Assembly (NCBI GenBank): GCA_021732945.1
Contig: JAKFWB010000082.1
Span: 1-10,420, forward strand
Length of the DNA: 10,420 nt
DNA from: Porphyrobacter sp.
Lineage (GTDB): Bacteria > Pseudomonadota > Alphaproteobacteria > Sphingomonadales > Sphingomonadaceae
Direction: 5' to 3'
The notes below the pieces were generated by a model. The model saw only the letters and a program-made list of their open reading frames with translations, was not told the DNA's origin and made no database searches. A program made the translations under genes and the position numbers. How positions within the stretch are numbered: the stretch's first letter is position 1; each line of letters begins with the position of its first letter. Positions 1 to 5,992 of this stretch are shown in pieces.

Positions 1-167
1 TTGGAAGTCCCCTTGGGGCAGCGGAAGGGCGCGTTTAGGGTTTGGGGGGGGAAATGCAAACGAAAAATGGACCGCGACGGGATGAAATGTTACTTTTTGA
101 AGACACCCACCCCAACACGACCGAAGTGTGACTGAAATCCAATGATTTCTCTCCGGTTTCTGACCGT
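1..167. other. Non-coding left edge, no gene recognised
   Basis: No open frame here has recognisable protein character; the ones present are short and antisense to, or run into, the LemA gene. The stretch has an eight-G run at 44-51. Two small perfect hairpins lie at the lemA 3' end. One has stem 134-139/144-149 with a 4-nt loop, and the other has stem 158-163/168-173 spanning the lemA stop codon. Neither has a following T-run for the minus-strand transcript, so I do not call a terminator. It could hold the promoter of a gene left of the window, but nothing in the sequence proves that. Confidence 0.5.
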
Positions 168-719
168 TCAGAACGAAATGCGCGGCACCTGGTCAACGAC
201 CCCCTGCTCGCTATCATCAAGCCGATGGAAGTCCGCCTCAGCGAAGCCGAGGGCATTGGCAAAGATCACCGCCGGGAAGGATTCGCGCGCGCCGTTGAAC
301 CGGGCCACTGCCGCGTTGAGGGCGCGCCGTGCCGCAGCCAGCTTGTCCTCGACATCGCCGAGCTCAGTCTGGAGTGACTGGAAGTTGGCTGATGCGTTCA
401 GATCAGGATAGGCTTCTCCCAGTGCCAGCAGATTGTCGAGCGCTACCCGCAGCTGCTTTTCCTCGCCCGAAGACGGTGCGCCCTTGGCGGCAGCATTGCG
501 CGCGGTAATCACCGCCTCAAGCGTCGAGGATTCGTGCCCGGCATAGCCTTTGACAGCCTCAACCAGATTGGGAATCAGATCGTGCCGCTGGCGCAGCTGC
601 GCATCAATATCGGCAACGCCCTGCCGGACATTTTGCCGCAGGCCGACCAGATTATTGTAGATGGCGATCACCACAATGATGATGATCACCACCACCGCCA
701 AGCTGATCCATACGAACAT
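168..719 (-). CDS. LemA family membrane protein
   Basis: This 183-residue protein has the standard LemA layout. A single N-terminal transmembrane helix (about residues 3-20, a run of V and I) is followed by a helical cytoplasmic or periplasmic body. The family signature QLRQRHDLIPNLVEAVKGYA is at residues 41-60, followed by the usual HE and ARNAA segment (62-77). Length matches the family norm of about 180-200. The ATG at 719 is preceded by GAGGGG at a good ribosome-binding distance. LemA proteins are widespread and their biochemical role is poorly defined; they have been linked to envelope functions. The gene diverges from a DUF3137 gene with only 72 bp between the start codons, and LemA and DUF3137 genes often neighbour each other, which suggests a shared envelope function. 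The family call is firm; the function is not known. Confidence 0.93.
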   Translation of the reverse strand: MFVWISLAVVVIIIIVVIAIYNNLVGLRQNVRQGVADIDAQLRQRHDLIPNLVEAVKGYAGHESSTLEAVITARNAAAKGAPSSGEEKQLRVALDNLLALGEAYPDLNASANFQSLQTELGDVEDKLAAARRALNAAVARFNGARESFPAVIFANALGFAEADFHRLDDSEQGVVDQVPRISF

Positions 720-750
720 ATTGATTGCCCCTCTTTACCAGACACCCGCA

Positions 751-765
751 ATTGTGCTGCACAAT
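751..765. promoter_or_regulatory. 15-bp palindrome in the lemA/DUF3137 divergent promoter region
   Basis: Perfect 7-bp arms ATTGTGC and GCACAAT surround a single central T. The palindrome lies almost exactly at the middle of the 720-791 intergenic region. Its symmetry and central place fit an operator that could control both divergent genes. That role is inferred: no regulator gene is adjacent and I do not match it to a named binding site. Consensus -10/-35 boxes are not clear on either side. Confidence 0.4.
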
Positions 766-791
766 GATTAAAGAATCGCGCGGGAGAGGCA

Positions 792-1775
792 ATGCGCAAC
801 AATGTTGATTCCCTGATGCAGGGTCAGCTGGGCAACTGGCTGGCCGGGCAGACCCAGATGCGGGAAGCCGCAAAGGAGAAGGCGACCTCACGCTGGGTGT
901 GGGGCGCGGCAATATTGATGCCCGTGCTGGCCTTCCTGTGGTTTGGGCCAGACCTGTCCGGCGGCCTGAAAACCGTCATTGCGCTGGGCGGCGGGCTGGC
1001 TGTGGGAGCCTGGGGCTATCAGCCGATTGCCGAAGCCAAGAAGACGATCAAGATCGGCATCAACTCCGCAATCGCCGAAAGCTACGGCGTCACTTACGAG
1101 CATGACGTTGAACCCGGCGCCGAATTCGAAGCGGCGCAGACCTATGGCCTTGTCCCTGATTTTGACCGGTCAGGGTTTGAGGATCGCTGGTACGGCACGC
1201 TCGAAGGCCACGGTTTCAACCTCTACGAAGCCCATCTTGAGGAACGCCGCGGGTCAGGCAAAAACCAGCGCTGGGTCACCGTGTTCCGCGGGGTGATCAT
1301 CCAGATGGCGTTTGGCCGCAGCTTCCATTCCACCACGCTGCTGCAACGCGCAGGCGCGCATCGCAAATGGCTGGGGCTTGGCGGGGCCAAGGATAATGTC
1401 ACTTTTGATGGCCACCGGCTCGACAGGGTCGATCAGGTGCACCCCGCCTTTGCCGAGGTGTTCGGGCTGTTCAGCGATGATCAGGTCGAGGCGCGCGTGC
1501 TGGTGCACCCCAGCTATGTCGAACACCTGTTGAAGCTGGAAAGCGCCTTTGGTGCGAAGGAACTGCGCGCGCTGTTTATTCGCGGGCAGGTGATTATCGC
1601 AGCGGAAGGCGGCGATATGTTCGAAAGCGGGTCGATGGACGCGAAGGATGATCACGCCCGCGCCAGCGAAGCCGCCGAACAATTCGGCGCGCTGGCAAGC
1701 CTGGCGCTGGCGATCAACCAGAACGAGCGCGGCCGGGTGATTGCGCCGGACGCGCAGCCCTTGTCCGGCCAATAG
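792..1775 (+). CDS. DUF3137 domain-containing membrane protein
   Basis: This 327-residue protein has two predicted transmembrane segments close together (about residues 35-51 and 61-77), then a large soluble part. The soluble part has the DUF3137 pattern: YGLVPDFDRSGFED (118-131), then GFNLYEAHLEERR (141-153) and WVTVFRGVIIQMAF (161-174). The ATG at 792 follows GGAGAGG at a suitable distance. The family has no established biochemical activity. Pairing with a divergent LemA gene is a recurrent arrangement and hints at a joint membrane role. The gene converges on nspC with only six bases between the stop codons, and I see no terminator hairpin there. The family assignment rests on the motif pattern and the LemA neighbour. 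Confidence 0.85.
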   Translation: MRNNVDSLMQGQLGNWLAGQTQMREAAKEKATSRWVWGAAILMPVLAFLWFGPDLSGGLKTVIALGGGLAVGAWGYQPIAEAKKTIKIGINSAIAESYGVTYEHDVEPGAEFEAAQTYGLVPDFDRSGFEDRWYGTLEGHGFNLYEAHLEERRGSGKNQRWVTVFRGVIIQMAFGRSFHSTTLLQRAGAHRKWLGLGGAKDNVTFDGHRLDRVDQVHPAFAEVFGLFSDDQVEARVLVHPSYVEHLLKLESAFGAKELRALFIRGQVIIAAEGGDMFESGSMDAKDDHARASEAAEQFGALASLALAINQNERGRVIAPDAQPLSGQ

Positions 1776-1781
1776 AGCGCG

Positions 1782-2975
1782 TCAGCTCAACCGATCGCGG
1801 AAATCCGCGTATTCGAACCGCTTGATGCAGTCGATCGCATCGGTTTCGCTGTCCCACATCCAGATGCTGGGCAGTTGCACCCCGTTGAAGGTGTTGGTCT
1901 TGACCATCGAATAATGCGCTTGATCGAGAAACGCGAACCGCGCGCCGGGCTCAGCAGGCACGGGCAGAGCATAATCGCCGATGACATCGCCCGCGAGGCA
2001 GGAGGGGCCGCCCAGCCGGATCGGGATCATGTCGCCGCCAGTAATCTCGCCCAGCATCGCCGGGCGATAGGGCGCTTCCAGCACGTCAGGCATATGGCAG
2101 GTAGCCGAGATGTCGGTGATGCCCACCGGCACTTCATTGAACATCGTGTCGAGCAGCGTGCCGACCAGTATTCCTGCGTCGAGGGCGACTGCCTCGCCCG
2201 GTTCAAGGATGATCTGGCAGCCGGTGTCTTCAGCCGCGTCTTTCAGGAATTCGACCAGTTCCTCGCGCTGGTAATCGGCACGGGTGATGTGGTGACCGCC
2301 GCCCATGTTGATCCATTTGAGCTGGCCGAAGAACGGCTCGATCACATCGAACACCCGATCCCACGTGACCTTCAATGGCTCAAAATCCTGTTCGCACAGG
2401 TTGTGGAAGTGGATGCCCTCCACCCCTTCCATGTGCTCTTCGGTCAGCTGGTCGAGCGGGAAGCCGAGCCGCGATCCGGGGGCGCTGGGATCATACTTGG
2501 CAACCTCGCCGGTGGCGACTTGCGGATTGATCCGCAGGCCGACGCTAACCGGTGCGCCGTTGGCGGCGGCGTGATCAAGGATCAGCCGCGCGCGCTGATG
2601 CTGGAACGGCGAATTGAAGATCACATGATCGGACAGGCGGCAGATTTCTTCGAGATCTTCGGGCTTGAAGGCGGCGGAATAGGTCGCGATTTCGCCGTCG
2701 TAGAACTCTGACGCGAGCCGCGCTTCCCACAGGCCGGAGGTGGAAACCCCGTCGAGATATTCGCCGATGATTGGCGCAGCCGAGAACATGCTGAACGCCT
2801 TCAGCGCGGCAAACACCTTGATATCGCCCCCGTCCGCCGTCGCCGCGTCGCGTACCTCCGCCAGCACCCGGCAATTGGCGCGCAGGCGGGCGGCATCGAC
2901 CACGAAGGCGGGGCTATCGACCCGCGACAGATCGAAATGGGCAAAGGCACCCGGATCACCGGCTTTGGTCTGCAT
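1782..2975 (-). CDS. nspC: Carboxynorspermidine/carboxyspermidine decarboxylase
   Basis: This PLP enzyme decarboxylates carboxyspermidine (or carboxynorspermidine) to spermidine (or norspermidine), the last step of the SAM-independent polyamine route. The protein is 397 residues, normal for the family. It has the fold-III decarboxylase features: the PLP lysine in FAALKAFSMF (K59), GLRINP (146-151), GSRLGFP (167-173), HFHNLCE (189-195), the glycine-rich GGGHH (225-229) and EPGEA (258-262). The C-terminal GGPSCLAGD (322-330) supplies the active-site cysteine (C326). CHMPDVLEAPYRP (293-305) is characteristic of NspC rather than of diaminopimelate or ornithine decarboxylases. The start codon lies two bases after the stop of the upstream PAL-like gene, with no strong ribosome-binding site, so translation is probably coupled. 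Its partner dehydrogenase is upstream in the same direction, separated by two genes. Whether the triamine is spermidine or norspermidine cannot be read from the sequence; spermidine is usual in alphaproteobacteria. Confidence 0.94.
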   Translation of the reverse strand: MQTKAGDPGAFAHFDLSRVDSPAFVVDAARLRANCRVLAEVRDAATADGGDIKVFAALKAFSMFSAAPIIGEYLDGVSTSGLWEARLASEFYDGEIATYSAAFKPEDLEEICRLSDHVIFNSPFQHQRARLILDHAAANGAPVSVGLRINPQVATGEVAKYDPSAPGSRLGFPLDQLTEEHMEGVEGIHFHNLCEQDFEPLKVTWDRVFDVIEPFFGQLKWINMGGGHHITRADYQREELVEFLKDAAEDTGCQIILEPGEAVALDAGILVGTLLDTMFNEVPVGITDISATCHMPDVLEAPYRPAMLGEITGGDMIPIRLGGPSCLAGDVIGDYALPVPAEPGARFAFLDQAHYSMVKTNTFNGVQLPSIWMWDSETDAIDCIKRFEYADFRDRLS

Positions 2976-2977
2976 GG

Positions 2978-3967
2978 CTACTGGTCCGATTGGGAAGGGA
3001 GTTGGAAACGCAAGACCCGCCCTGCGGGCACGTCGGCGACATAGATATGGCCGTCAGGGCCGATCGCAAGATCATGGCCGAGGCTAGCACCATCGCGCGG
3101 CAGGCCGACATCGTATGATGCCGCAATGGTGCCATCCGCCGCATAGATGCGGATGATCGCGCCCTTGCGGTCAGCCCCGTCGCGCCCCTCAACCGCCAGC
3201 ATCCGCCCGCCGCTCAGCGGTTTGAGGCTATAGGTGTGGTTGCCAGCGGGCGAGACGCGGCTTTCGATCAGCTTGCCCGCATGATCGAAGACCTGAATGC
3301 ACGCATTCTCGCGGTCGGCGACATAGATGCGCGTAGTGTCAACTGCGACCGCGTGAGCGACCTTGAATGTGCCCCAGTCGCGCAGGAATGTGCCTTGCGG
3401 CGAGAACTCGGCGATGCGGGTGTTGACGTAGCCATCGGCGATCAGGACGCGCTCATCCGGTTCAGCACCAAGGAAGGCGATATCAGCAGGGCGACCGAAA
3501 TGGGTCGCATCCTGCGCCGTCTCGCCGCGCGTCCCGATCACCAGCTCCTGCACGCCATCGGGGCTGAAACGGAACACTTGCTCTAGGCCCGGATCAGTGA
3601 TCCAGACCTTGCCTTGCGGATCGATCGACAAGCCATGCGGCATGATAAATTGCCCCGCGCCCCACTGTGCCAGCAAGGTTCCATCCGGAGCGAACTTGAA
3701 CACGGTGGGTTCAGCGATGGGGTTTTTGGGAAAAGGCTCCGCCCACACCCGCCCAGCGCGGTGGAGCACCCAGACGTTGCCCTCAGCGTCGACATCGACC
3801 GCGCTGACTTCACCAAACTTCGTGCCGGCCGGAATGGTCGGCCAGCCGGTGTCAACGGCGAGCTTGGGCACGTCCTCGCGCGGCGGCGGAGCAGTGTCGC
3901 ATGCGGCGAGCGCGAGCAATCCGGCGGCGCCCAATGCATAAGCGGCAGTCGTGAGTTTGGAGCGCAT
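2978..3967 (-). CDS. Peptidyl-alpha-hydroxyglycine alpha-amidating lyase-like beta-propeller lipoprotein
   Basis: This 329-residue protein starts with a lipoprotein signal (hydrophobic core to residue 19, lipobox LAAC with Cys23), so it should be membrane-anchored outside the cytoplasm. The rest is a repeat-rich NHL-type beta-propeller. Its motifs line up with animal PAL, the lyase half of the peptide-amidating enzyme PAM: VLHRAGRVW (67-75), MPHGLSIDPQGKVWITD (109-125), ADGYVNTRIAEFSPQGTF (178-194), VADRENACIQVF (216-227) and LGHDLAIGPDGHIYVAD (296-312). Matched by motif, R70, Y180 and R219 correspond to the PAL catalytic Arg/Tyr/Arg. H111, H205 and H298 correspond to its three zinc histidines, and D299 to a calcium-site aspartate. 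PAL splits peptidyl-alpha-hydroxyglycine into an amidated peptide and glyoxylate. No hydroxylating (PHM) partner is in the window, so the true substrate is unknown. The start at 3967 is supported by the signal peptide; GAAGG-like bases lie somewhat far upstream. It is followed immediately by nspC. Confidence 0.85.
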   Translation of the reverse strand: MRSKLTTAAYALGAAGLLALAACDTAPPPREDVPKLAVDTGWPTIPAGTKFGEVSAVDVDAEGNVWVLHRAGRVWAEPFPKNPIAEPTVFKFAPDGTLLAQWGAGQFIMPHGLSIDPQGKVWITDPGLEQVFRFSPDGVQELVIGTRGETAQDATHFGRPADIAFLGAEPDERVLIADGYVNTRIAEFSPQGTFLRDWGTFKVAHAVAVDTTRIYVADRENACIQVFDHAGKLIESRVSPAGNHTYSLKPLSGGRMLAVEGRDGADRKGAIIRIYAADGTIAASYDVGLPRDGASLGHDLAIGPDGHIYVADVPAGRVLRFQLPSQSDQ

Positions 3968-3988
3968 TGGCGACGTGGTGCCTTCATT

Positions 3989-4018
3989 GTTTCGCGCGGA
4001 GAACGCGGAGGAAAGGAG
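3989..4018 (+). repeat. Left terminal inverted repeat of the GxxExxY cassette
   Basis: Read on the plus strand this 30-mer matches the minus-strand reading of 4434-4463 at 24 of 30 positions without gaps. The shared blocks are TTTCGC, CGGAG, CGGAGG and AAGGAG. Internally CGCGGAG occurs twice with a 9-bp period (3995-4001 and 4004-4010). Its inner end lies 9 bp past the GxxExxY stop codon, and its outer end lies 21 bp before the start of the PAL-like gene. Confidence 0.65.
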
Positions 4019-4027
4019 ACCGCTGGA

Positions 4028-4414
4028 TCAAGCCGTAAGGTGGTTGTTCACGATCCGGCGAATACCTTCAACCATCGTTGCGCAGGAGAAATTCAGAAGC
4101 AGCCCGACGGGCTGCTTCATCAAACGCAGATAGGTGATGACCTGTTTTGCGTGAGCCTTGCTGAGCGTTTCGACAGCCTTGATTTCCAACACAAGCGTGT
4201 TTTCGACCAAAATGTCTACCTTGAAGGCCGCCTCGAAGACCTGGTCATCGAAAATGATGGGCACTGGCACCTGTCGTTGAACCGTCAACACCCTGGCTTC
4301 AAGACGGCCCGCAAGGACGGTCTCATAAACGCTTTCAAACAGGCCGGGGCCAAGTGCACGGTGAATCTCAATAGCTTCTTCAATGACGATCCCGCTAATG
4401 TCGCCGTGCTGCAT
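4028..4414 (-). CDS. GxxExxY family protein (PD-(D/E)xK nuclease-like)
   Basis: This 128-residue protein carries the family-defining motif GLFESVY (24-30: G24, E27, Y30). After it come nuclease-fold residues D67, E77 and K79 in FKVDILVENTLVLEIKAVE and the H88/Q91/Y95 helix in HAKQVITYLRLM. The C-terminal part LLLNF...EGIRR is also typical. The family is placed in the PD-(D/E)xK nuclease superfamily by fold, but its cellular role and any nuclease activity are not established to my knowledge. Length is usual. The ATG at 4414 is preceded by GGAGGGGG, which belongs to the repeat-rich right end of the cassette, so the repeat region supplies the ribosome-binding site. The gene lies between the carboxyspermidine dehydrogenase and a PAL-like gene, with no obvious link to polyamines. 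This supports an inserted cassette. Confidence 0.88.
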   Translation of the reverse strand: MQHGDISGIVIEEAIEIHRALGPGLFESVYETVLAGRLEARVLTVQRQVPVPIIFDDQVFEAAFKVDILVENTLVLEIKAVETLSKAHAKQVITYLRLMKQPVGLLLNFSCATMVEGIRRIVNNHLTA

Positions 4415-4423
4415 CGCTTGCCC

Positions 4424-4454
4424 CCTCCGTGGCCTCCTTACCTCCGTGGCCTCC
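4424..4454. repeat. 14-bp direct repeat, 17-bp period, before the GxxExxY gene
   Basis: CCTCCGTGGCCTCC occurs exactly at 4424-4437 and again at 4441-4454, separated by three bases. The outer copy overlaps the right terminal inverted repeat, and the inner copy overlaps the Shine-Dalgarno region of the GxxExxY gene. On the minus strand it reads as GGAGG-rich blocks. Confidence 0.8.
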
Positions 4455-4463
4455 GTGCGAAAT
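4434..4463 (-). repeat. Right terminal inverted repeat of the GxxExxY cassette
   Basis: Read on the minus strand this 30-mer begins ATTTCGCACGGAGG and ends TAAGGAG, pairing with the left repeat at 3989-4018 (24 of 30 matches). Its outer end is 11 bp beyond the stop codon of the carboxyspermidine dehydrogenase gene, so the cassette inserts tightly between two genes without cutting either. Confidence 0.65.
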
Positions 4464-4474
4464 ACTTTCTTCTA

Positions 4475-5701
4475 TCAGAATTCCACCGGCCCGGCCATTT
4501 CCTCAACCGTCCACGGCAGGCCGTGTGCATTCAGCATGGCCATAAAGGGATCGGGATCGAGCTGTTCGATGTTGAACACGCCCTCGCCCTGCCAGTCACC
4601 GCGCACCATCATTGCAGCACCGATCATCGCTGGCACGCCCGTCGTGTAAGAAACCGCCTGATTGCCGGTCTCCTCATAAGCAGCCTCATGCGAGCAGATA
4701 TTCTTGATGTAGAACGTCTTCTCGCCCGAACCGTCCAGCGCCTCGCCGGTTGCGATCACGCCGATATTGGTGTTGCCCTTGGTGGTCTCGCCCAGCGTCT
4801 CGGGCTTGGGGAGCACGGCCGCCAAGAATTGCAGCGGGATGATGTTCTTGCCCTGATAGCGCACCGGCTCAATCGAGGTCATGCCGACATTCTGCAGCAC
4901 GGTGAGGTGGGTGATGTATTGGTCACCGAAGGTCATCCAGAACCGCGCGCGCTCCAGTTCGGGGACGAACTTGGCGAGGCTTTCCAGCTCCTCGTGATAC
5001 ATCAGGTACATGTTCTTGGGGCCAACCGCCTCGAAGTCAAAGGCGACCTTGTTCGCCATCGCCGGGGTTTCGACCCAGTCGCCGTTCTCCCAGTGGCGCG
5101 CGGGTGCGGTCACTTCGCGGATGTTGATTTCCGGGTTGAAGTTGGTCGCGAAATGCTGGCCGTGATCGCCGCCGTTGCAATCGAGAATGTCGAGCTGGCG
5201 GATGGTCTTCAGCTTGTGCTTCTTGAGCCACATCGTGAACACGCTGGTCACGCCCGGATCAAAGCCAGAGCCCAGCAGCGCCATCAGACCGGCTTCGGCA
5301 AAGCGATCCTGATAGGCCCACTGCCAATGATATTCGAACTTGGCCTGATCCTTGGGCTCGTAATTGGCGGTGTCTAGGTAATCGACGCCCGCTTCAAGAC
5401 AGGCGTCCATGATCGGCAGATCCTGATAGGGTAGCGCAAGGTTGACCACGAGGCCCGCACCGGTCTTGCGGATGAGGTTGACCATCGCCGGGACTTCTTC
5501 CGCGTCAATTTCATAGGTGGCGATATCGCGCCCGCAGCGTTCCTTCACCGAAGCGGCAATTGCATCGCACTTCGACTTGGTTCGGCTGGCCAGATGGATC
5601 TCAGGGAAGATGTCCGGGTTGAACGCCATCTTGTGGACGCAGACCGAACTGACACCGCCCGCTCCGATAACGAGAACGGTGCTGGATTTTGCTGCCGACA
5701 T
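4475..5701 (-). CDS. Carboxynorspermidine/carboxyspermidine dehydrogenase (saccharopine dehydrogenase family)
   Basis: This enzyme joins putrescine (or diaminopropane) to L-aspartate beta-semialdehyde by NADPH-dependent reductive amination, giving carboxyspermidine (or carboxynorspermidine) for nspC. The 408-residue protein has an N-terminal Rossmann motif VLVIGAGGVSSV (9-20), the family stretch NLALPYQDLPIMDACLEAGVDYLDTANYE (87-115 in parts), GSGFDPGVTSVF (144-155) and DCNGGDHGQHFATNFNPE (174-191). C-terminal SYTTGVPAMIGA (351-362) also fits. I chose the ATG at 5701 rather than the frame's earlier ATG at 5836: the extra 45 residues are not Rossmann-like and run through a palindromic repeat, and 5701 has AAAGG upstream. 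The gene is first in a same-strand block ending with nspC, but a GxxExxY cassette and a PAL-like gene lie between them. The triamine made is not decided by sequence. Confidence 0.93.
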   Translation of the reverse strand: MSAAKSSTVLVIGAGGVSSVCVHKMAFNPDIFPEIHLASRTKSKCDAIAASVKERCGRDIATYEIDAEEVPAMVNLIRKTGAGLVVNLALPYQDLPIMDACLEAGVDYLDTANYEPKDQAKFEYHWQWAYQDRFAEAGLMALLGSGFDPGVTSVFTMWLKKHKLKTIRQLDILDCNGGDHGQHFATNFNPEINIREVTAPARHWENGDWVETPAMANKVAFDFEAVGPKNMYLMYHEELESLAKFVPELERARFWMTFGDQYITHLTVLQNVGMTSIEPVRYQGKNIIPLQFLAAVLPKPETLGETTKGNTNIGVIATGEALDGSGEKTFYIKNICSHEAAYEETGNQAVSYTTGVPAMIGAAMMVRGDWQGEGVFNIEQLDPDPFMAMLNAHGLPWTVEEMAGPVEF

Positions 5702-5744
5702 GATCAGAACCTTTCGTAATGCGAATCTTGCGCTGCGCCTTAGA

Positions 5745-5790
5745 GCATTGCTCCGAAAAGTGGGAACCGGTTTTCGGATCCCAGCAATGC
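5745..5790. repeat. Palindromic alphaproteobacterial intergenic repeat
   Basis: Two nested perfect stems are visible. The outer pairs GCATTGCT (5745-5752) with AGCAATGC (5783-5790), and the inner pairs CCGAAAA (5753-5759) with TTTTCGG (5771-5777). The loop contains GTGGGAACCGG and there is a 5-nt bulge on the 3' side. The core CCGAAAAGTGGGAACCGGTT is one I recognise as a common short intergenic repeat in alphaproteobacterial genomes. It lies 44-89 bp upstream of the carboxyspermidine dehydrogenase start, between divergent genes, so it may affect the 5' leader or the promoter. There is no evidence of a specific function. Confidence 0.8.
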
Positions 5791-5992
5791 GGCAATAATT
5801 GACTCGAATGCATGGATGGGGACAAATGATCCGCATTTCCTACAGGGGTATGATCAGGCAGGCCGAAACGATGTTCGCGACAGGCCGCATCCCCCGGATT
5901 TCTCTCTGCCCAGTTTCAGGCACCGTGTGGCGGCGGTTTTTCTGTTTCTGGACAGTGTAACATGTGTCTCCAACAGACAGGTTGATGCGCCG

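Larger units (their letters stand above)
3989..4463. mobile_element. Candidate small mobile cassette: GxxExxY gene between terminal inverted repeats
   Basis: A 475-bp unit is bounded by imperfect 30-bp inverted repeats and contains a single gene (GxxExxY family) with little else. It lies between two genes of a polyamine operon, in the same orientation as them. No transposase is encoded and I see no clear target-site duplication in the flanks, so if it moves it would depend on a protein made elsewhere. It could instead be a GxxExxY gene with structured flanking RNA. The bounded structure is seen directly; mobility is inferred. Confidence 0.5.

Noticed and set aside
9..18. CCCCTTGGGG as an operator-like palindrome
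   Set aside because: Too short, not a true two-fold palindrome at the centre, and without a gene context.
158..173. Hairpin at the lemA stop codon as a terminator
   Set aside because: Only a 6-bp stem, overlapping the stop codon, with no T-run on the minus-strand side.
1875..2711. 278-codon open frame on the plus strand
   Set aside because: Antisense to nspC, which has full catalytic motifs; no protein-family features.
4424..4454. Possible CRISPR array from the short repeats
   Set aside because: Only two 14-bp units with a 3-bp gap; no spacers and no cas genes.
3614..5377. 587-codon open frame on the plus strand
   Set aside because: It runs antisense through the PAL-like, GxxExxY and dehydrogenase genes, all with clear family motifs. 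Its product resembles no family and is typical of antisense frames in GC-rich DNA.
5702..5836. N-terminal 45-residue extension of the dehydrogenase
   Set aside because: It reads through the palindromic repeat and precedes the Rossmann start; the ATG at 5701 has a ribosome-binding site and gives the usual family length.
5816..5992. N-terminal 59-residue extension of the dehydratase
   Set aside because: No family similarity and intergenic character; the ATG at 5993 gives the usual length.
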